A DNA stretch of 64,000 bases. It comes from Caulobacter sp. Its GTDB lineage: Bacteria > Pseudomonadota > Alphaproteobacteria > Caulobacterales > Caulobacteraceae. This document shows, one piece after another, positions 36,301 through 47,673 of this stretch (position 1 is the stretch's first letter; each line of letters starts with the position of its first letter). Under the pieces are notes generated by a model that was given only the letters and a program-made list of their open reading frames with translations, did no database searches and was not told the DNA's origin. Location of the stretch: assembly GCA_016125585.1 (NCBI GenBank), contig WGLL01000004.1:1-64000 (forward strand), in the 5' to 3' direction. Made by a program: the position numbers and the translations under genes.

Positions 36301-39300
36301 TCGCCTCCCTGACCGGCCAGGATGTTGTCGCCGCTGTCCCCGGTCAGGGTGTCGGCGAAGCTGGAACCCGAGGCGTTCTCGAATCCGTCCAGGGTCACCA
36401 GGCCCTGTCCGGTATTCTGCACCCCGCCCTGCAGGGCCAGGTTGACGTTGACCCCGTAGGTCAGGTCATAGGCCTCGTTGTAGGAGATGGTGTCGGTTCC
36501 GGAGCCGCCCGAGGCCGTCGCGTCGCCGATTCCCAGAGTGATCAGGTCGTCGCCGCCCTGCCCGTCGATCACGTCCTCGCCGCCCTGGCCCCACAGCCAG
36601 TTGGCGTTTCCATCGCCCGTCAGGGCGTCGGCCAGGGCCGTGCCCGAGACGTGCTCGATGCCGATCAGGGTGTCGAGACCATGGCCTGTGTCCTGCGCGA
36701 CCCCCTGCAGGTTCAGGTCGACCGTCGCCCCGACCTGCACATCGGTCGGGATCAGGTTGAAGGCGGCCCGGTCATAGCCGTCGCCGCCGTCGATGACGTC
36801 AGCGCCTTCGCCGCCCTGCAGATAGTCGTTGCCTGCCCCCCCCAGCAGCGTGTCGTCGCCATCCCGCCCGCGCAGCAGGTCGTCGCTGTCACCGCCTTCA
36901 AGCGTATCGGCGCCGCTGCCGCCGATCATCTGGTCGGTGAAGGCCGAGCCGACCACCCGCTCGATCGAGACCAGGTTGTCCTGCCCCTCGCCATCCTCCT
37001 CGTAGCCGGCGCCCAGATTGACGAAGATCCCGCTGGCCGAGCTGGTGTAGTCGGCGGTGTCGAAACCGTCGCCGCCGTCGAGCAGGTCAAATCCCGCGCC
37101 GCCGCTGAGGATGTCGTCCCCGGCGCCGCCGTAGAGGCTGTCGTTACCGGCGCCGCCGTTGAGGGTGTCGTTGCCGATCACCTCGGGATCATCGGTCGTC
37201 AGGGTGATGTCGCCGCTGTAGCCGATGCCGTCGACGCTGAAGTAGCCGTCGCCATACAGGGTGTCGTCCCCGTCGCCGCCGTCAATCGTGTCGTTCCCCA
37301 CCGACCCGGCGATGATGTTGGCCCCGCCGTCGCCGGTCAGCACGTCATCGAAGACCGTTCCCGACAGGTTCTCGAAGGCCGACAGGGTCATCTGGCCAAG
37401 GCCGGTGTCCTGCACCCCGCCCTGCAGGGCCAGGGACACGGTCACCCCGCCGGTGATCGTCGCGTCGTTGCCGAAGCCGAGCGTATCGGTCCCGCTGCCG
37501 CCCGAGGCCGTGGCGTCGCCGGCGCCCAGCTCGATCAGGTCGTCGCCGCCTTGTCCGTCGATGACGTCCGCGCCGCCCTGGCCCCATAGCCAGTTGGCGT
37601 TTCCATCGCCCGTCAGGGTGTCGGCGAAGGTGGTGCCCGAGACATTCTCGATGTCGATCAGGGTGTCCATGCCATGGCCGGTGTCCTGGGCCACGCCCTG
37701 CAGATTGAGATCGACCGTGGCGCCGACCTGGGCGTCGGTTGGCAGGCTCAGATAGAAGGCCGCCCGGTCGGTCCCGGCGCCGCCGTCGATGATGTCATTG
37801 CCTTCGCCGCCTTGCAGATAATCGGCCCCGGCGCCGCCGCGCAGGATGTCGTCGCCGTCGCGGCCGCGCAGCAGGTCGTCGCTGTCGCCGCCCTCGAAGT
37901 TGTCGGCGCCCGATCCGCCGAACAGCTGGTCGGTGAAGGTCGAGCCGACCACCCGCTCGATGGAGACCAGGGTGTCCTGGCCATCGTCATTGACCGCATA
38001 GGCGCCGCCCATGTTGACGAACACGCCGCTGGCCGAGGCGGTGTAGTCGGCGGTGTCGAACCCGTCGCCGCCGTCCAGCAGGTCAAAGCCCGATCCGCCG
38101 CTGAGGATGTCGTCCCCGCCGCCGCCGTAGAGGTTGTCGTTGCCGGCCCCGCCGTTGATGACGTCATTGCCCACCGCGCCCGGATCGTCGGTCGTCAGGG
38201 TGATGTCGCCGCTGTAGCCGATGCCGTCGACATTGAAATAGCCGTCACCATAGAGGGTGTCGTCGCCGTCGCCGCCGTCGATGGTGTCGTCGCCGGACGA
38301 GCCGGCGATGATGTTGCCGCCGCCGTCGCCGGTCAGCACGTCATTGAAGGCCGAGCCCGAGATGTTCTCGAAGTTCGACAGGGTCATCTGGCCGATGCCG
38401 GTGTCCTGCGCCCCGCCCTGCAGGGCCAGGGAGACGGTCACGCCGCCGGTGATGGTCAGGTCATTGCCGAAGCCGACGGTGTCGACGCCGTCGCCGCCGG
38501 ACGCGGTCGCATCCCCGGCGCCCAGCTCGATCAGGTCGTCGCCGCCCTGGCCGTCGATCACGTCCGCCCCGCCCTGGCCCCATAGCCAGTTGGCGTTTCC
38601 GTCCCCCGTCAGGGTGTCGGCATAGACGGTGCCCGAGATGTTCTCGATGCCGATCAGGGTGTCCATGCCGTGGCCGGTGTCCTGCGCGACGCCCTGCAGG
38701 TTCAGGTCCACGGTGGCCCCGACCTGGATGTCGGTCGGCAGGTTCAGATAGAAGGCCGCCCGGTCAGTCCCGGCGCCGCCGTCGAGGATGTCATTGCCCT
38801 CGCCGCCCTGGAGGTAGTCGTTGCCGGCCCCGCCGCGCAGGATGTCGTCGCCGTCGCGCCCGCGCAGTAGGTCGTCGCTGTCGCCGCCCTCGAAGTTGTC
38901 GGCTCCGCTGCCGCCGATCATCTGGTCGGTGAAGGCCGAGCCCACCACCCGCTCGATCGAGACCAGGTTGTCCTGCCCCTCGCCATCCTCCTCGTAGCCC
39001 GCGGCCATATTGACGAAGATGCCGCTGGCCGAGCTGGTGTAGTCGGCGGTGTCGAAACCGTCGCCGCCGTCGAGCAGGTCGTTTCCGGCCCCGCCGTCGA
39101 GGGTGTCGTCGCCGCTGCCGCCGAACAGATTGTCGTCTCCGGCCCCGCCGCTCAGGCTGTCGGCGCCGGCGTCGGCCGGGTCGAGAGAGTCCTGATACAG
39201 GGCGATGTCATTGCTGTAGGCGTTGCCTTCCACGGTGATGCGACCGTCGCCATAGAGAGTGTCGGCCCCGTCGCCGCCGGCCAGCACGTCGGAGCCGTCA

Positions 39301-40220
39301 TTGCCCGCGATGATGTTGTCGCCGGCATCGCCGGTCAGGGTGTCGTCGAAATAGGACCCCGACAGGTTCTCGAACCCGGACAGGGTCATGGAGCCGATGG
39401 TGGTGTCTTGCGCGGCGCCCTGCAGAGCCAGGGAGACAGTGACCCCGCTGGTCAGGTTGAGATCGCTGCTGAACCCAAGGGTGTCGGTCCCGCTGCCGCC
39501 CGAGGCGGTGGCGTCGCCGGCGCCCAGATCGACCAGGTCGTCGCCGCCCTGGCCGTCGATCACATCAGCCCCGCCCTGTCCCCACAACCAGTTGGCGTTT
39601 CCATCGCCGGTCAGGGTGTCGGCGAGGGTGGTGCCCGAGACATTCTCGATGTCGATCAGGGTGTCCATGCCGTGGCCGGTGTCCTGGGCCACGCCCTGCA
39701 GGTTGAGATCGACCGTGGCCCCGACCTGGGCGTCGGTCGGCAGGCTCAGATAGAAGGCCGCCCGGTCGGTGCCGGCCCCGCCGTCGATGATGTCGTCGCC
39801 TTCGCCGCCCTGGAGGTAGTCGTTGCCGGCGCCGCCGCGCAGGATGTCGGCGCCGTCCCGGCCCCGCAGCAGGTCGGCGTCGCCGCCCCCTTCGAGGATG
39901 TCGTCCCCGGCGCCGCCGACCAGCTGGTCGCTGAAGTCCGACCCGACCACCCGCTCGATGGAGATCAGCGTGTCCTGGCCGTTGTCGTCGGCCTCATAGC
40001 CGGCCCCGAGGTTCACGAAGACGGCGCTGGAAGAGGTTGTGTAGTCGGCGGTGTCGCTTCCGTTTCCGCCGTCCAGGGTGTCGTCGCCGTCGCCCCCGAC
40101 CAGGACGTCGTCGCCGTCCTGGCCATACAACGCATCGTTGCCGGCCTCGCCGTTGATGGTGTCGTTGTCGCTCGTTCCGATCAGGACGTCGTCGCCCGCG
40201 GTGCCCGTCAAGTCGGCCAT
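33351..40220 (-). CDS. Giant RTX calcium-binding repeat protein, probable type I secretion substrate
   Basis: 2,289 residues, highly acidic, no signal peptide and almost no cysteine. It is built of glycine/aspartate nonapeptides (GGxGxDxLx) that bind calcium in beta-rolls, interleaved with non-RTX segments. Six tandem units of ~331-352 residues repeat the order: beta-roll, TADYT segment, SIERVVGS, DDLLRGRDG, a QVGATVDLNLQGVAQDTGHG segment, NANWLWGQGGADVIDG, and a YGDGYF segment. The last ~230 residues carry GDDTYVVDSAGDVI and a C-terminal domain like serralysin-type secretion signals (DFAAGDRIDLSAIDAN). RTX proteins leave through type I secretion; no ABC exporter, membrane fusion protein or TolC is in the window. 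No enzymatic domain is visible, so a surface-coat, matrix or adhesin role is the likeliest. Confidence 0.92.
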   Translation of the reverse strand: MADLTGTAGDDVLIGTSDNDTINGEAGNDALYGQDGDDVLVGGDGDDTLDGGNGSDTADYTTSSSAVFVNLGAGYEADDNGQDTLISIERVVGSDFSDQLVGGAGDDILEGGGDADLLRGRDGADILRGGAGNDYLQGGEGDDIIDGGAGTDRAAFYLSLPTDAQVGATVDLNLQGVAQDTGHGMDTLIDIENVSGTTLADTLTGDGNANWLWGQGGADVIDGQGGDDLVDLGAGDATASGGSGTDTLGFSSDLNLTSGVTVSLALQGAAQDTTIGSMTLSGFENLSGSYFDDTLTGDAGDNIIAGNDGSDVLAGGDGADTLYGDGRITVEGNAYSNDIALYQDSLDPADAGADSLSGGAGDDNLFGGSGDDTLDGGAGNDLLDGGDGFDTADYTSSASGIFVNMAAGYEEDGEGQDNLVSIERVVGSAFTDQMIGGSGADNFEGGDSDDLLRGRDGDDILRGGAGNDYLQGGEGNDILDGGAGTDRAAFYLNLPTDIQVGATVDLNLQGVAQDTGHGMDTLIGIENISGTVYADTLTGDGNANWLWGQGGADVIDGQGGDDLIELGAGDATASGGDGVDTVGFGNDLTITGGVTVSLALQGGAQDTGIGQMTLSNFENISGSAFNDVLTGDGGGNIIAGSSGDDTIDGGDGDDTLYGDGYFNVDGIGYSGDITLTTDDPGAVGNDVINGGAGNDNLYGGGGDDILSGGSGFDLLDGGDGFDTADYTASASGVFVNMGGAYAVNDDGQDTLVSIERVVGSTFTDQLFGGSGADNFEGGDSDDLLRGRDGDDILRGGAGADYLQGGEGNDIIDGGAGTDRAAFYLSLPTDAQVGATVDLNLQGVAQDTGHGMDTLIDIENVSGTTFADTLTGDGNANWLWGQGGADVIDGQGGDDLIELGAGDATASGGSGTDTLGFGNDATITGGVTVSLALQGGVQDTGLGQMTLSAFENLSGTVFDDVLTGDGGANIIAGSVGNDTIDGGDGDDTLYGDGYFSVDGIGYSGDITLTTDDPEVIGNDTLNGGAGNDSLYGGAGDDILSGGAGFDLLDGGDGFDTADYTSSASGIFVNLGAGYEEDGEGQDNLVSIERVVGSAFTDQMIGGSGADTLEGGDSDDLLRGRDGDDTLLGGAGNDYLQGGEGADVIDGGDGYDRAAFNLIPTDVQVGATVDLNLQGVAQDTGHGLDTLIGIEHVSGTALADALTGDGNANWLWGQGGEDVIDGQGGDDLITLGIGDATASGGSGTDTISYNEAYDLTYGVNVNLALQGGVQNTGQGLVTLDGFENASGSSFADTLTGDSGDNILAGQGGDDSLVGGDGNDTLYGDGYFSVDGVGYGGPITLFTDDAGVVGADILIGGNGDDSLFGGGGDDLLRGGAGFDALDGGDGFDTADYSDSTSGVVVNLAAGYAANDDSQDSLVSIEGVIGTLYTDILFGDDGDNSLDGGDSDDLLRGRDGADILVGGLGNDYLQGGEGDDVLNGGDGNDRAAFYLSLATDAQVGATVNLNLQGVAQDTGHGMDTLIGIEHVSGTTLADTLTGDANDNWLWGQGGADVIDGGAGDDLVELGAGDASASGGLGTDTLSFGNDLTLTGGVTVDLRDQGAAQDTGVGMMTLEGFENLSGSYFDDVLIGNGVGNVLAGNAGSDTLRGGNGDDVLYGDGYFGIDGVGYGGSITLFTDVDDPADAGNDTLIGGGGNDSLYGGGGDDILKGGTGDNYLDGGDGFDTASYAGSSGGVTVLLYANYAEGPDGVDTLISIEKVIGSSFNDVIFGDSGDNTLVGRDGSDVLVGNDGDDTLIGGADDDLLRGRNGNDVLKGGDGNDYLQGGEGDDILRGGEGSDRAAFYLSQPTDAQVGATVDLNLQGVAQDTGHGMDTLYDIENVSGTTFADTLTGDGNANWLWGQGGADVIDGQGGDDLIQLGAGDATASGGDGIDTLGFASDQTITTGVTVSLKKQGSSQNTGIGAMTLAGFENLSGSEFDDVLTGDDGDNILAGSVGDDVLSGGKGDDTLYGDGYFGVSGIGYSGDITLFDDDAEVIGADTLLGGAGDDALYGGAGADTLDGGNGDDLLDGGTGDDDMTGGKGDDTYVVDSAGDVIHESGSGGDDLVMASISYVLSSNLENLTLTGTADLNGTGSGDDNVITGNSGANILDGAAGDDTLIGGDGNDVLIGGDGEDALSGGAGADHFVFTGADVHLSSRAQTDSIFDLDFAAGDRIDLSAIDANIHMAGDQAFTFVNKFTRHEGQAVLSFKGGVTTLSLDVDGDGKAEFKIAINGHLDGSEPILTGASPPEDGGWVL
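34040..40040. repeat. Six tandem ~1 kb coding repeats within the RTX gene (approximate bounds)
   Basis: Using the codons for WLWGQGG as landmark, copies occur at about 39591, 38589, 37593, 36600, 35604 and 34548. The spacings are 1002, 996, 993, 996 and 1056 bases, all multiples of three. The nucleotide sequence as well as the protein is closely conserved between copies, which points to recent duplication or ongoing gene conversion. Bounds given are approximate. Confidence 0.85.
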
Positions 40221-40643
40221 CTGAATGCTCCCGGCAAGGTTCCCCCGGGCGCGGCCCCGCCGCGCCGGTCAGATCTCAATGTACCCAACGCGAAAGAGGA
40301 CAGCATTCCGCGAACGTTGTCACGTTGAAATGAGGGCGCGCTTTTCCCGATTGAGCATTTACCAAATTAATCTTGAAACTAAAGAATATTACCTTCGTCA
40401 TCACAATTAAGCACGTCGCGAACTCTATTGAATATTCGCCGGAATTGGCCTTGGCGAGGGTAAAATCTCGTCTCTACGGCGGCCAAACTGGATTATGGAA
40501 ATTCCGGCTAGCCCCTTGAGAGAACGGAGAAATTCCAGATGCCGACCGCCTGTCAACGACGCGTCGCGCGGCTGAGTCAAAGATGAAAAAAACGAACAAC
40601 TGGAAATCGAACGGATCAACACCCCGGGCCCGTCCGGAGTCGA
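40221..40643. other. 423-base AT-richer intergenic region upstream of the RTX gene
   Basis: Visibly richer in A and T than its surroundings, especially 40340-40440. It must contain the RTX promoter (leftward) and the 3' end of the TadG-like gene. I found no clear operator. CGGGAG precedes the RTX ATG. No gene is credible. Confidence 0.6.
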
Positions 40644-41894
40644 TCAGTTGACCAGCCGGATGTTGGCGGCGCTGACTGGCCCGACGCCGTCGGGCACCGG
40701 CACGTTGGAGCCGGAATAGTTCTTGTTGATCACCAGGCTGGGGCTCTTGTCCATGGCCAGCGACTTGGCCACCACCACCGTCCAGGCCGACTGGTCGGCG
40801 ACCTTGGCGCTGCCCGACACCGCCAGAGTGGCGCTCGGGATATAGACCGTCCCGACCAGCTCGCGGGCGGCGCTGGAGGAGATTTCGAAGGTCTGGGTAT
40901 TGTCCCGGGTGGTGAGGATCACGAACCCGGCGTAGGCGCCCTGCTGCCGGCCGTTGAGCCGGATGATCGAGGTGTCGACGAACTGGAAGGCCGCCTTGGG
41001 TCCGAAGATCAGGGCCACATTGCTGCCGTTCAGGGTGGCGCCGTCCTGCAGGTGCAGCTGTCCCTTCTGGAAGATGTGGTCCCCGGGCAGCAGGGTCAGG
41101 CTGCCCGAGTTCTTGACGGTGATGTTGCCGCAATGGATTCCCGGCGCGAGCACCAGGGGCAAGGCGTCGATAACCTGGTTGAGCACGGTGCAGGAGGCGC
41201 CCATCGGCGCGATGGTCATGCTGGCGAAGGGGTCGGGGATGACCGGCGCGTCAGTCTGCGGCGTCGGCGAGATCGCCCCGCTCGCCAGGCCCGAGGCCTG
41301 GACGGTGCCGGCGCTGATCCCGGAGGTCCCGGCGACGGTGATGTCGGAGTTGGACTGAACCAGACAGCCGGGCGCCTGGACGTGGGAGTCGTCCTTCAGG
41401 CCGATCTCCTCGCCCTTGGCCTGGCCGAAGCTGAGGACGCACAGCGGGGTGGTCCCCATCTGCTGGGCGTTGGCGACGATGGTGAAGTTCCAGCCGCCCG
41501 GCGGCAGCATGTTGACGAAGAAGCTGTTGCGGTTGGCGACGATGCTGATCGACACCGTACCGGCGGCGGTGTCGGGCGTGACCGTCGTCTGATAGGTCAG
41601 CCGATTGCTCATCTCCGACAGCTGTTCGGCGATCACCGCCTTGGTGCGCTCGGCCAGGCCATTGTTGTCGGCCATGCCCAGCTGCTTGGCCGCCATCAGG
41701 GCGGCGGCGTCGGCGACATCCTGCACCGCGCCCTTGTCACTGCTGACCGAGGCCAGGTCTATGGCCCCCAGGGCCAGGATGGCGATCACCGGCGCGGCCA
41801 GAGCAAACGTCGTGATGACGCTCCCGCGGCGATCCCCGGCCAATCGCCGGAGCAGGCCGCGCAGCCCGCGGGCCGGATCGCCGCGACCGGTCAC
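40644..41894 (-). CDS. TadG-like pilus/surface protein with a putative beta-helix tail
   Basis: 416 residues. A basic stretch (LLRRLAGDRRGS) is followed by one membrane segment VITTFALAAPVIAILALGAI and then DLASVSSDKGAVQDVADAAALMAAKQLG, the Flp-pilus TadE/TadG-type N-terminus. The rest is extracytoplasmic, rich in short beta-strands (GNITVKNSGSLTLLPGDHIF onward), suggesting a beta-helix. The start is GTG, overlapping the response-regulator stop as GTGA, so translation is coupled. A later ATG is unlikely because it would remove the membrane segment. No other tad genes are present. The product may be a surface or pilus-associated protein controlled with the regulator. Confidence 0.8.
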   Translation of the reverse strand: MTGRGDPARGLRGLLRRLAGDRRGSVITTFALAAPVIAILALGAIDLASVSSDKGAVQDVADAAALMAAKQLGMADNNGLAERTKAVIAEQLSEMSNRLTYQTTVTPDTAAGTVSISIVANRNSFFVNMLPPGGWNFTIVANAQQMGTTPLCVLSFGQAKGEEIGLKDDSHVQAPGCLVQSNSDITVAGTSGISAGTVQASGLASGAISPTPQTDAPVIPDPFASMTIAPMGASCTVLNQVIDALPLVLAPGIHCGNITVKNSGSLTLLPGDHIFQKGQLHLQDGATLNGSNVALIFGPKAAFQFVDTSIIRLNGRQQGAYAGFVILTTRDNTQTFEISSSAARELVGTVYIPSATLAVSGSAKVADQSAWTVVVAKSLAMDKSPSLVINKNYSGSNVPVPDGVGPVSAANIRLVN

Positions 41895-42511
41895 CCGGGA
41901 CCGGTCCCGTCGCAGACGGCGGTTTCCAGCGCCGCGGCGAACTCGCCCGCCGCCTCGCGCAGTTGGGGGCTGGCCTGGCAGGCGACCCGCAGGAAGCGGG
42001 ACCCCTCGCGGGCGACCGCCCTCAGCCCGGCCTCGGCGTGGGCCCGGGCGCGGCTGATGCGGATCCGCTCCTCCAGCAGTTCGGCCTCGTTGGCGCAGGT
42101 GCGGTGCACATAGCGGATCTGATAGCCCAGCAGCCGCCAGTTGATCGGCTTGGCGATGAAGGAGGTGGCGCCGGCGTCGAAGGCGCGGTCGATGGCGCCG
42201 GTGTCCTCGCGGCCGGTGACGACGATCACCGGCAGCCGCGCGGTGGCCGGATCGGCCCGCAGCCGCCGCAGCACCTCGAAGCCGTCGAGGCGGGGCATCT
42301 CCAGGTCCAGCAGCACCAGGTCGGGGTTCAGTTCGGCGATCCGCTCCAGCCCCTCGGCCCCGTCGGCGGCGGTCTCGATGCTCATGGCGTCGGTGGCCAG
42401 ATGCACCGCCGCGAACTCGCGCAGGATCGGATCGTCGTCCACGAACAGCAGTCGCAGATCGGACGGCGATGCAAAACTGTAGAGCTGTCGAAGCTGGACG
42501 CGCCCGTCCAT
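41891..42511 (-). CDS. Single-receiver response regulator
   Basis: 206 residues. After ~23 residues the receiver domain begins: acidic pocket in LLFVDDDPILRE, phosphoacceptor Asp in LVLLDLEMPRLDG, Thr in VIVVTGRED, Lys in FIAKPINW. The C-terminal ~70 residues are helical and have no output domain I recognise. ATG with AGGAA seven bases upstream; the frame begins at a TTG five codons earlier. It is divergent from the hybrid kinase-EAL gene (94-base spacer) and is coupled to the TadG-like gene by a 4-base overlap. The likely phosphodonor is the HPt domain of the divergent protein. Confidence 0.88.
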   Translation of the reverse strand: MDGRVQLRQLYSFASPSDLRLLFVDDDPILREFAAVHLATDAMSIETAADGAEGLERIAELNPDLVLLDLEMPRLDGFEVLRRLRADPATARLPVIVVTGREDTGAIDRAFDAGATSFIAKPINWRLLGYQIRYVHRTCANEAELLEERIRISRARAHAEAGLRAVAREGSRFLRVACQASPQLREAAGEFAAALETAVCDGTGPG

Positions 42512-42605
42512 GACCGAGTTCCTCAAACGACAATGTTGGCCAGTAACAACGCAGCCACACTCACATTAAGCACGGGGTCATTAATGCGGGGTAACGTCCT
42601 GGTGT

Positions 42606-46102
<3,497 letters not shown>

Positions 46103-46106
<4 letters not shown>

Positions 46107-47599
46107 GGCGCCGTTCCCCCCTGTCGGCCCTTCCTTCCGCTGTAGGCCAGCAGCAGCCGGAACACCGCCCAGGCCACCCCCGTCACCGCGATGGCCGTCA
46201 GGGTCAGGGCCAGGTCCGGCTGGAACATCCGCAGGGTGGCGGACGAGACGCCTAGCAGGTCCGGAATGACGAACAGCACCGCCACCGCGATCGCCGTCGT
46301 GGTCAACAGCGGAAACCACAGGCTGAACAGGCCGAACGGCCCCGACTTGGCCCGCAACGCCCGGCGGTGAAACCAGGCCCAGACCATGCACAGCAGGAAG
46401 ACGACCGGCAGCAGCACCAGGCCGGCGAACAGCGCCTTCTGGCCCCAGCGGCCGCCGTCGCCGGCGTAGGCTCCCCCGAGGGCCCGCGCCGTCACGCCCT
46501 CGCGCAGCCGCGTGGTTTCGCCAAACCCGACCCCGCCGCCGGCGTTGACCAGCACGACCACCGCCGCCCTGTCCGCCGGGACCATGGTCGCCAGGGTCTC
46601 GACCCCGGGGCTGGTCCCGCTGTGCGACACCCGGCCCCGCCTGGCGTCGATGAACCAGCCCAGGCCATAGAAGGGCGAGGCCCTGCCGGCCGGCCGCATC
46701 ATCAGGGCCTTGTGCCCGGCGCTGATCACATCGTCCCGGCCGTTCATCATCGCCGCCAGATAGCGGGCGACGTCGCCGGCGCTGGCGACCACCCCGCCCG
46801 CCGGGGCGGCGCTGCGCACAGGCTTGCCGCCATCCAGCGGTCGTTTGCCGCCGAACCAGGGCAGATGCCCGACCGCCATGCCGTCATGCACGCGGCCGTC
46901 GGCGACGAAGCTGTGGTCCATCCCCAGCGGCCGCAAAATGTGGTCCTCGACATAGGCCTGATAGCTCTGGCCGCTGACCGCTTCGATCACCGCGCCCAGG
47001 ATCAGGTAATTGGCGTTGGAATAGGCCCACCGGGCGCCGGGCGCACGGGCCGGGGTCCACTGCGCCATCTCCGCGACCCGCCGCTTCAGCTCATCCTCGC
47101 CGCCGCCCGCCCCCTTGCGCGGCTGATTGCCCTGGAGGGTGGAAAAGCCGCTGGTGTGGCTGAGCAGCTGGCGGAGGGTGATGGCCTGGCCGGGCTGGCC
47201 CCGGAACGCCGGCAGATAGGTCGAGACCCCGGCGTCCAGATCGACCTTGCCGGCCTCGACCAGCTGCAGCACCGCCATGGCGGTGAAACTCTTGGAGATC
47301 GAGCCCAGCAGAAACGGCGTGTCCGGGGTCACCCTGCGGTCGGTCCCCTGTCGGGCGACGCCGCAGCCGCCCGTCACGACCGCCCCGTCCCGGACGATGG
47401 CATAGGCCACCCCCGGCGCCCCGGAGGCCGGCATCTCCTGCGCGATCACCGCCCGGACCGGCCCGGCGATGGCCGCGACATCCGCCCCCGGCGGCCCCCG
47501 TTCAAGACACCCGGGCTGCGCCGCGAGCGCCGGTCCGCCAACAACCATGACCACGGCGAGCCCCGCCGCCGTGATCCACCTCAATCCTGATCCCCTCAT
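46103..47599 (-). CDS. Serine beta-lactamase-fold hydrolase with a membrane-spanning C-terminus
   Basis: 498 residues. Signal-like segment LRWITAAGLAVVMVVGG, then a class C/penicillin-binding fold with SxxK in GSISKSFTAM (about residue 99), YxN in WAYSNANYLI, and HSGTSPG in place of KTG. The last ~120 residues hold three to four hydrophobic segments (ALFAGLVLLPVVFLLCMVWA and others), anchoring it in the membrane. Such proteins are usually D-peptidases, esterases or lactonases rather than antibiotic-degrading enzymes. The ATG at MRGSGLRW has GGGGG just upstream; the frame is open ~190 codons further up without protein character. Confidence 0.85.
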
Positions 47600-47673
47600 G
47601 CCCCCGAGCCTAACATCGTTGTCGCGGGAGACTACCCCCGCGCCCTTCCGCTCATCCTGGCGGGGTAGAGGAC

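Noticed and set aside
34629..37589. A long open frame (986 codons) and several shorter ones on the plus strand across the RTX gene
   Set aside because: They are the complement of the GGxGxD repeats: composition is almost only Val, Ala, Gly, Asp and Pro, with the same ~1 kb period. The RTX frame explains them fully.
33351..40220. The regular repeats as a CRISPR array
   Set aside because: The units are in-frame coding repeats of a calcium-binding protein without unique spacers of constant length.
40355..40375. TTAC and TTAA motifs in the AT-rich region upstream of the RTX gene
   Set aside because: Spacing and sequence do not fit a CtrA box; AT-richness alone gives such motifs.
42566..42584. 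Possible CtrA box (two TTAA motifs) in the regulator/kinase spacer
   Set aside because: The two TTAA are 11 bases apart, not 7, so the site does not match the consensus.
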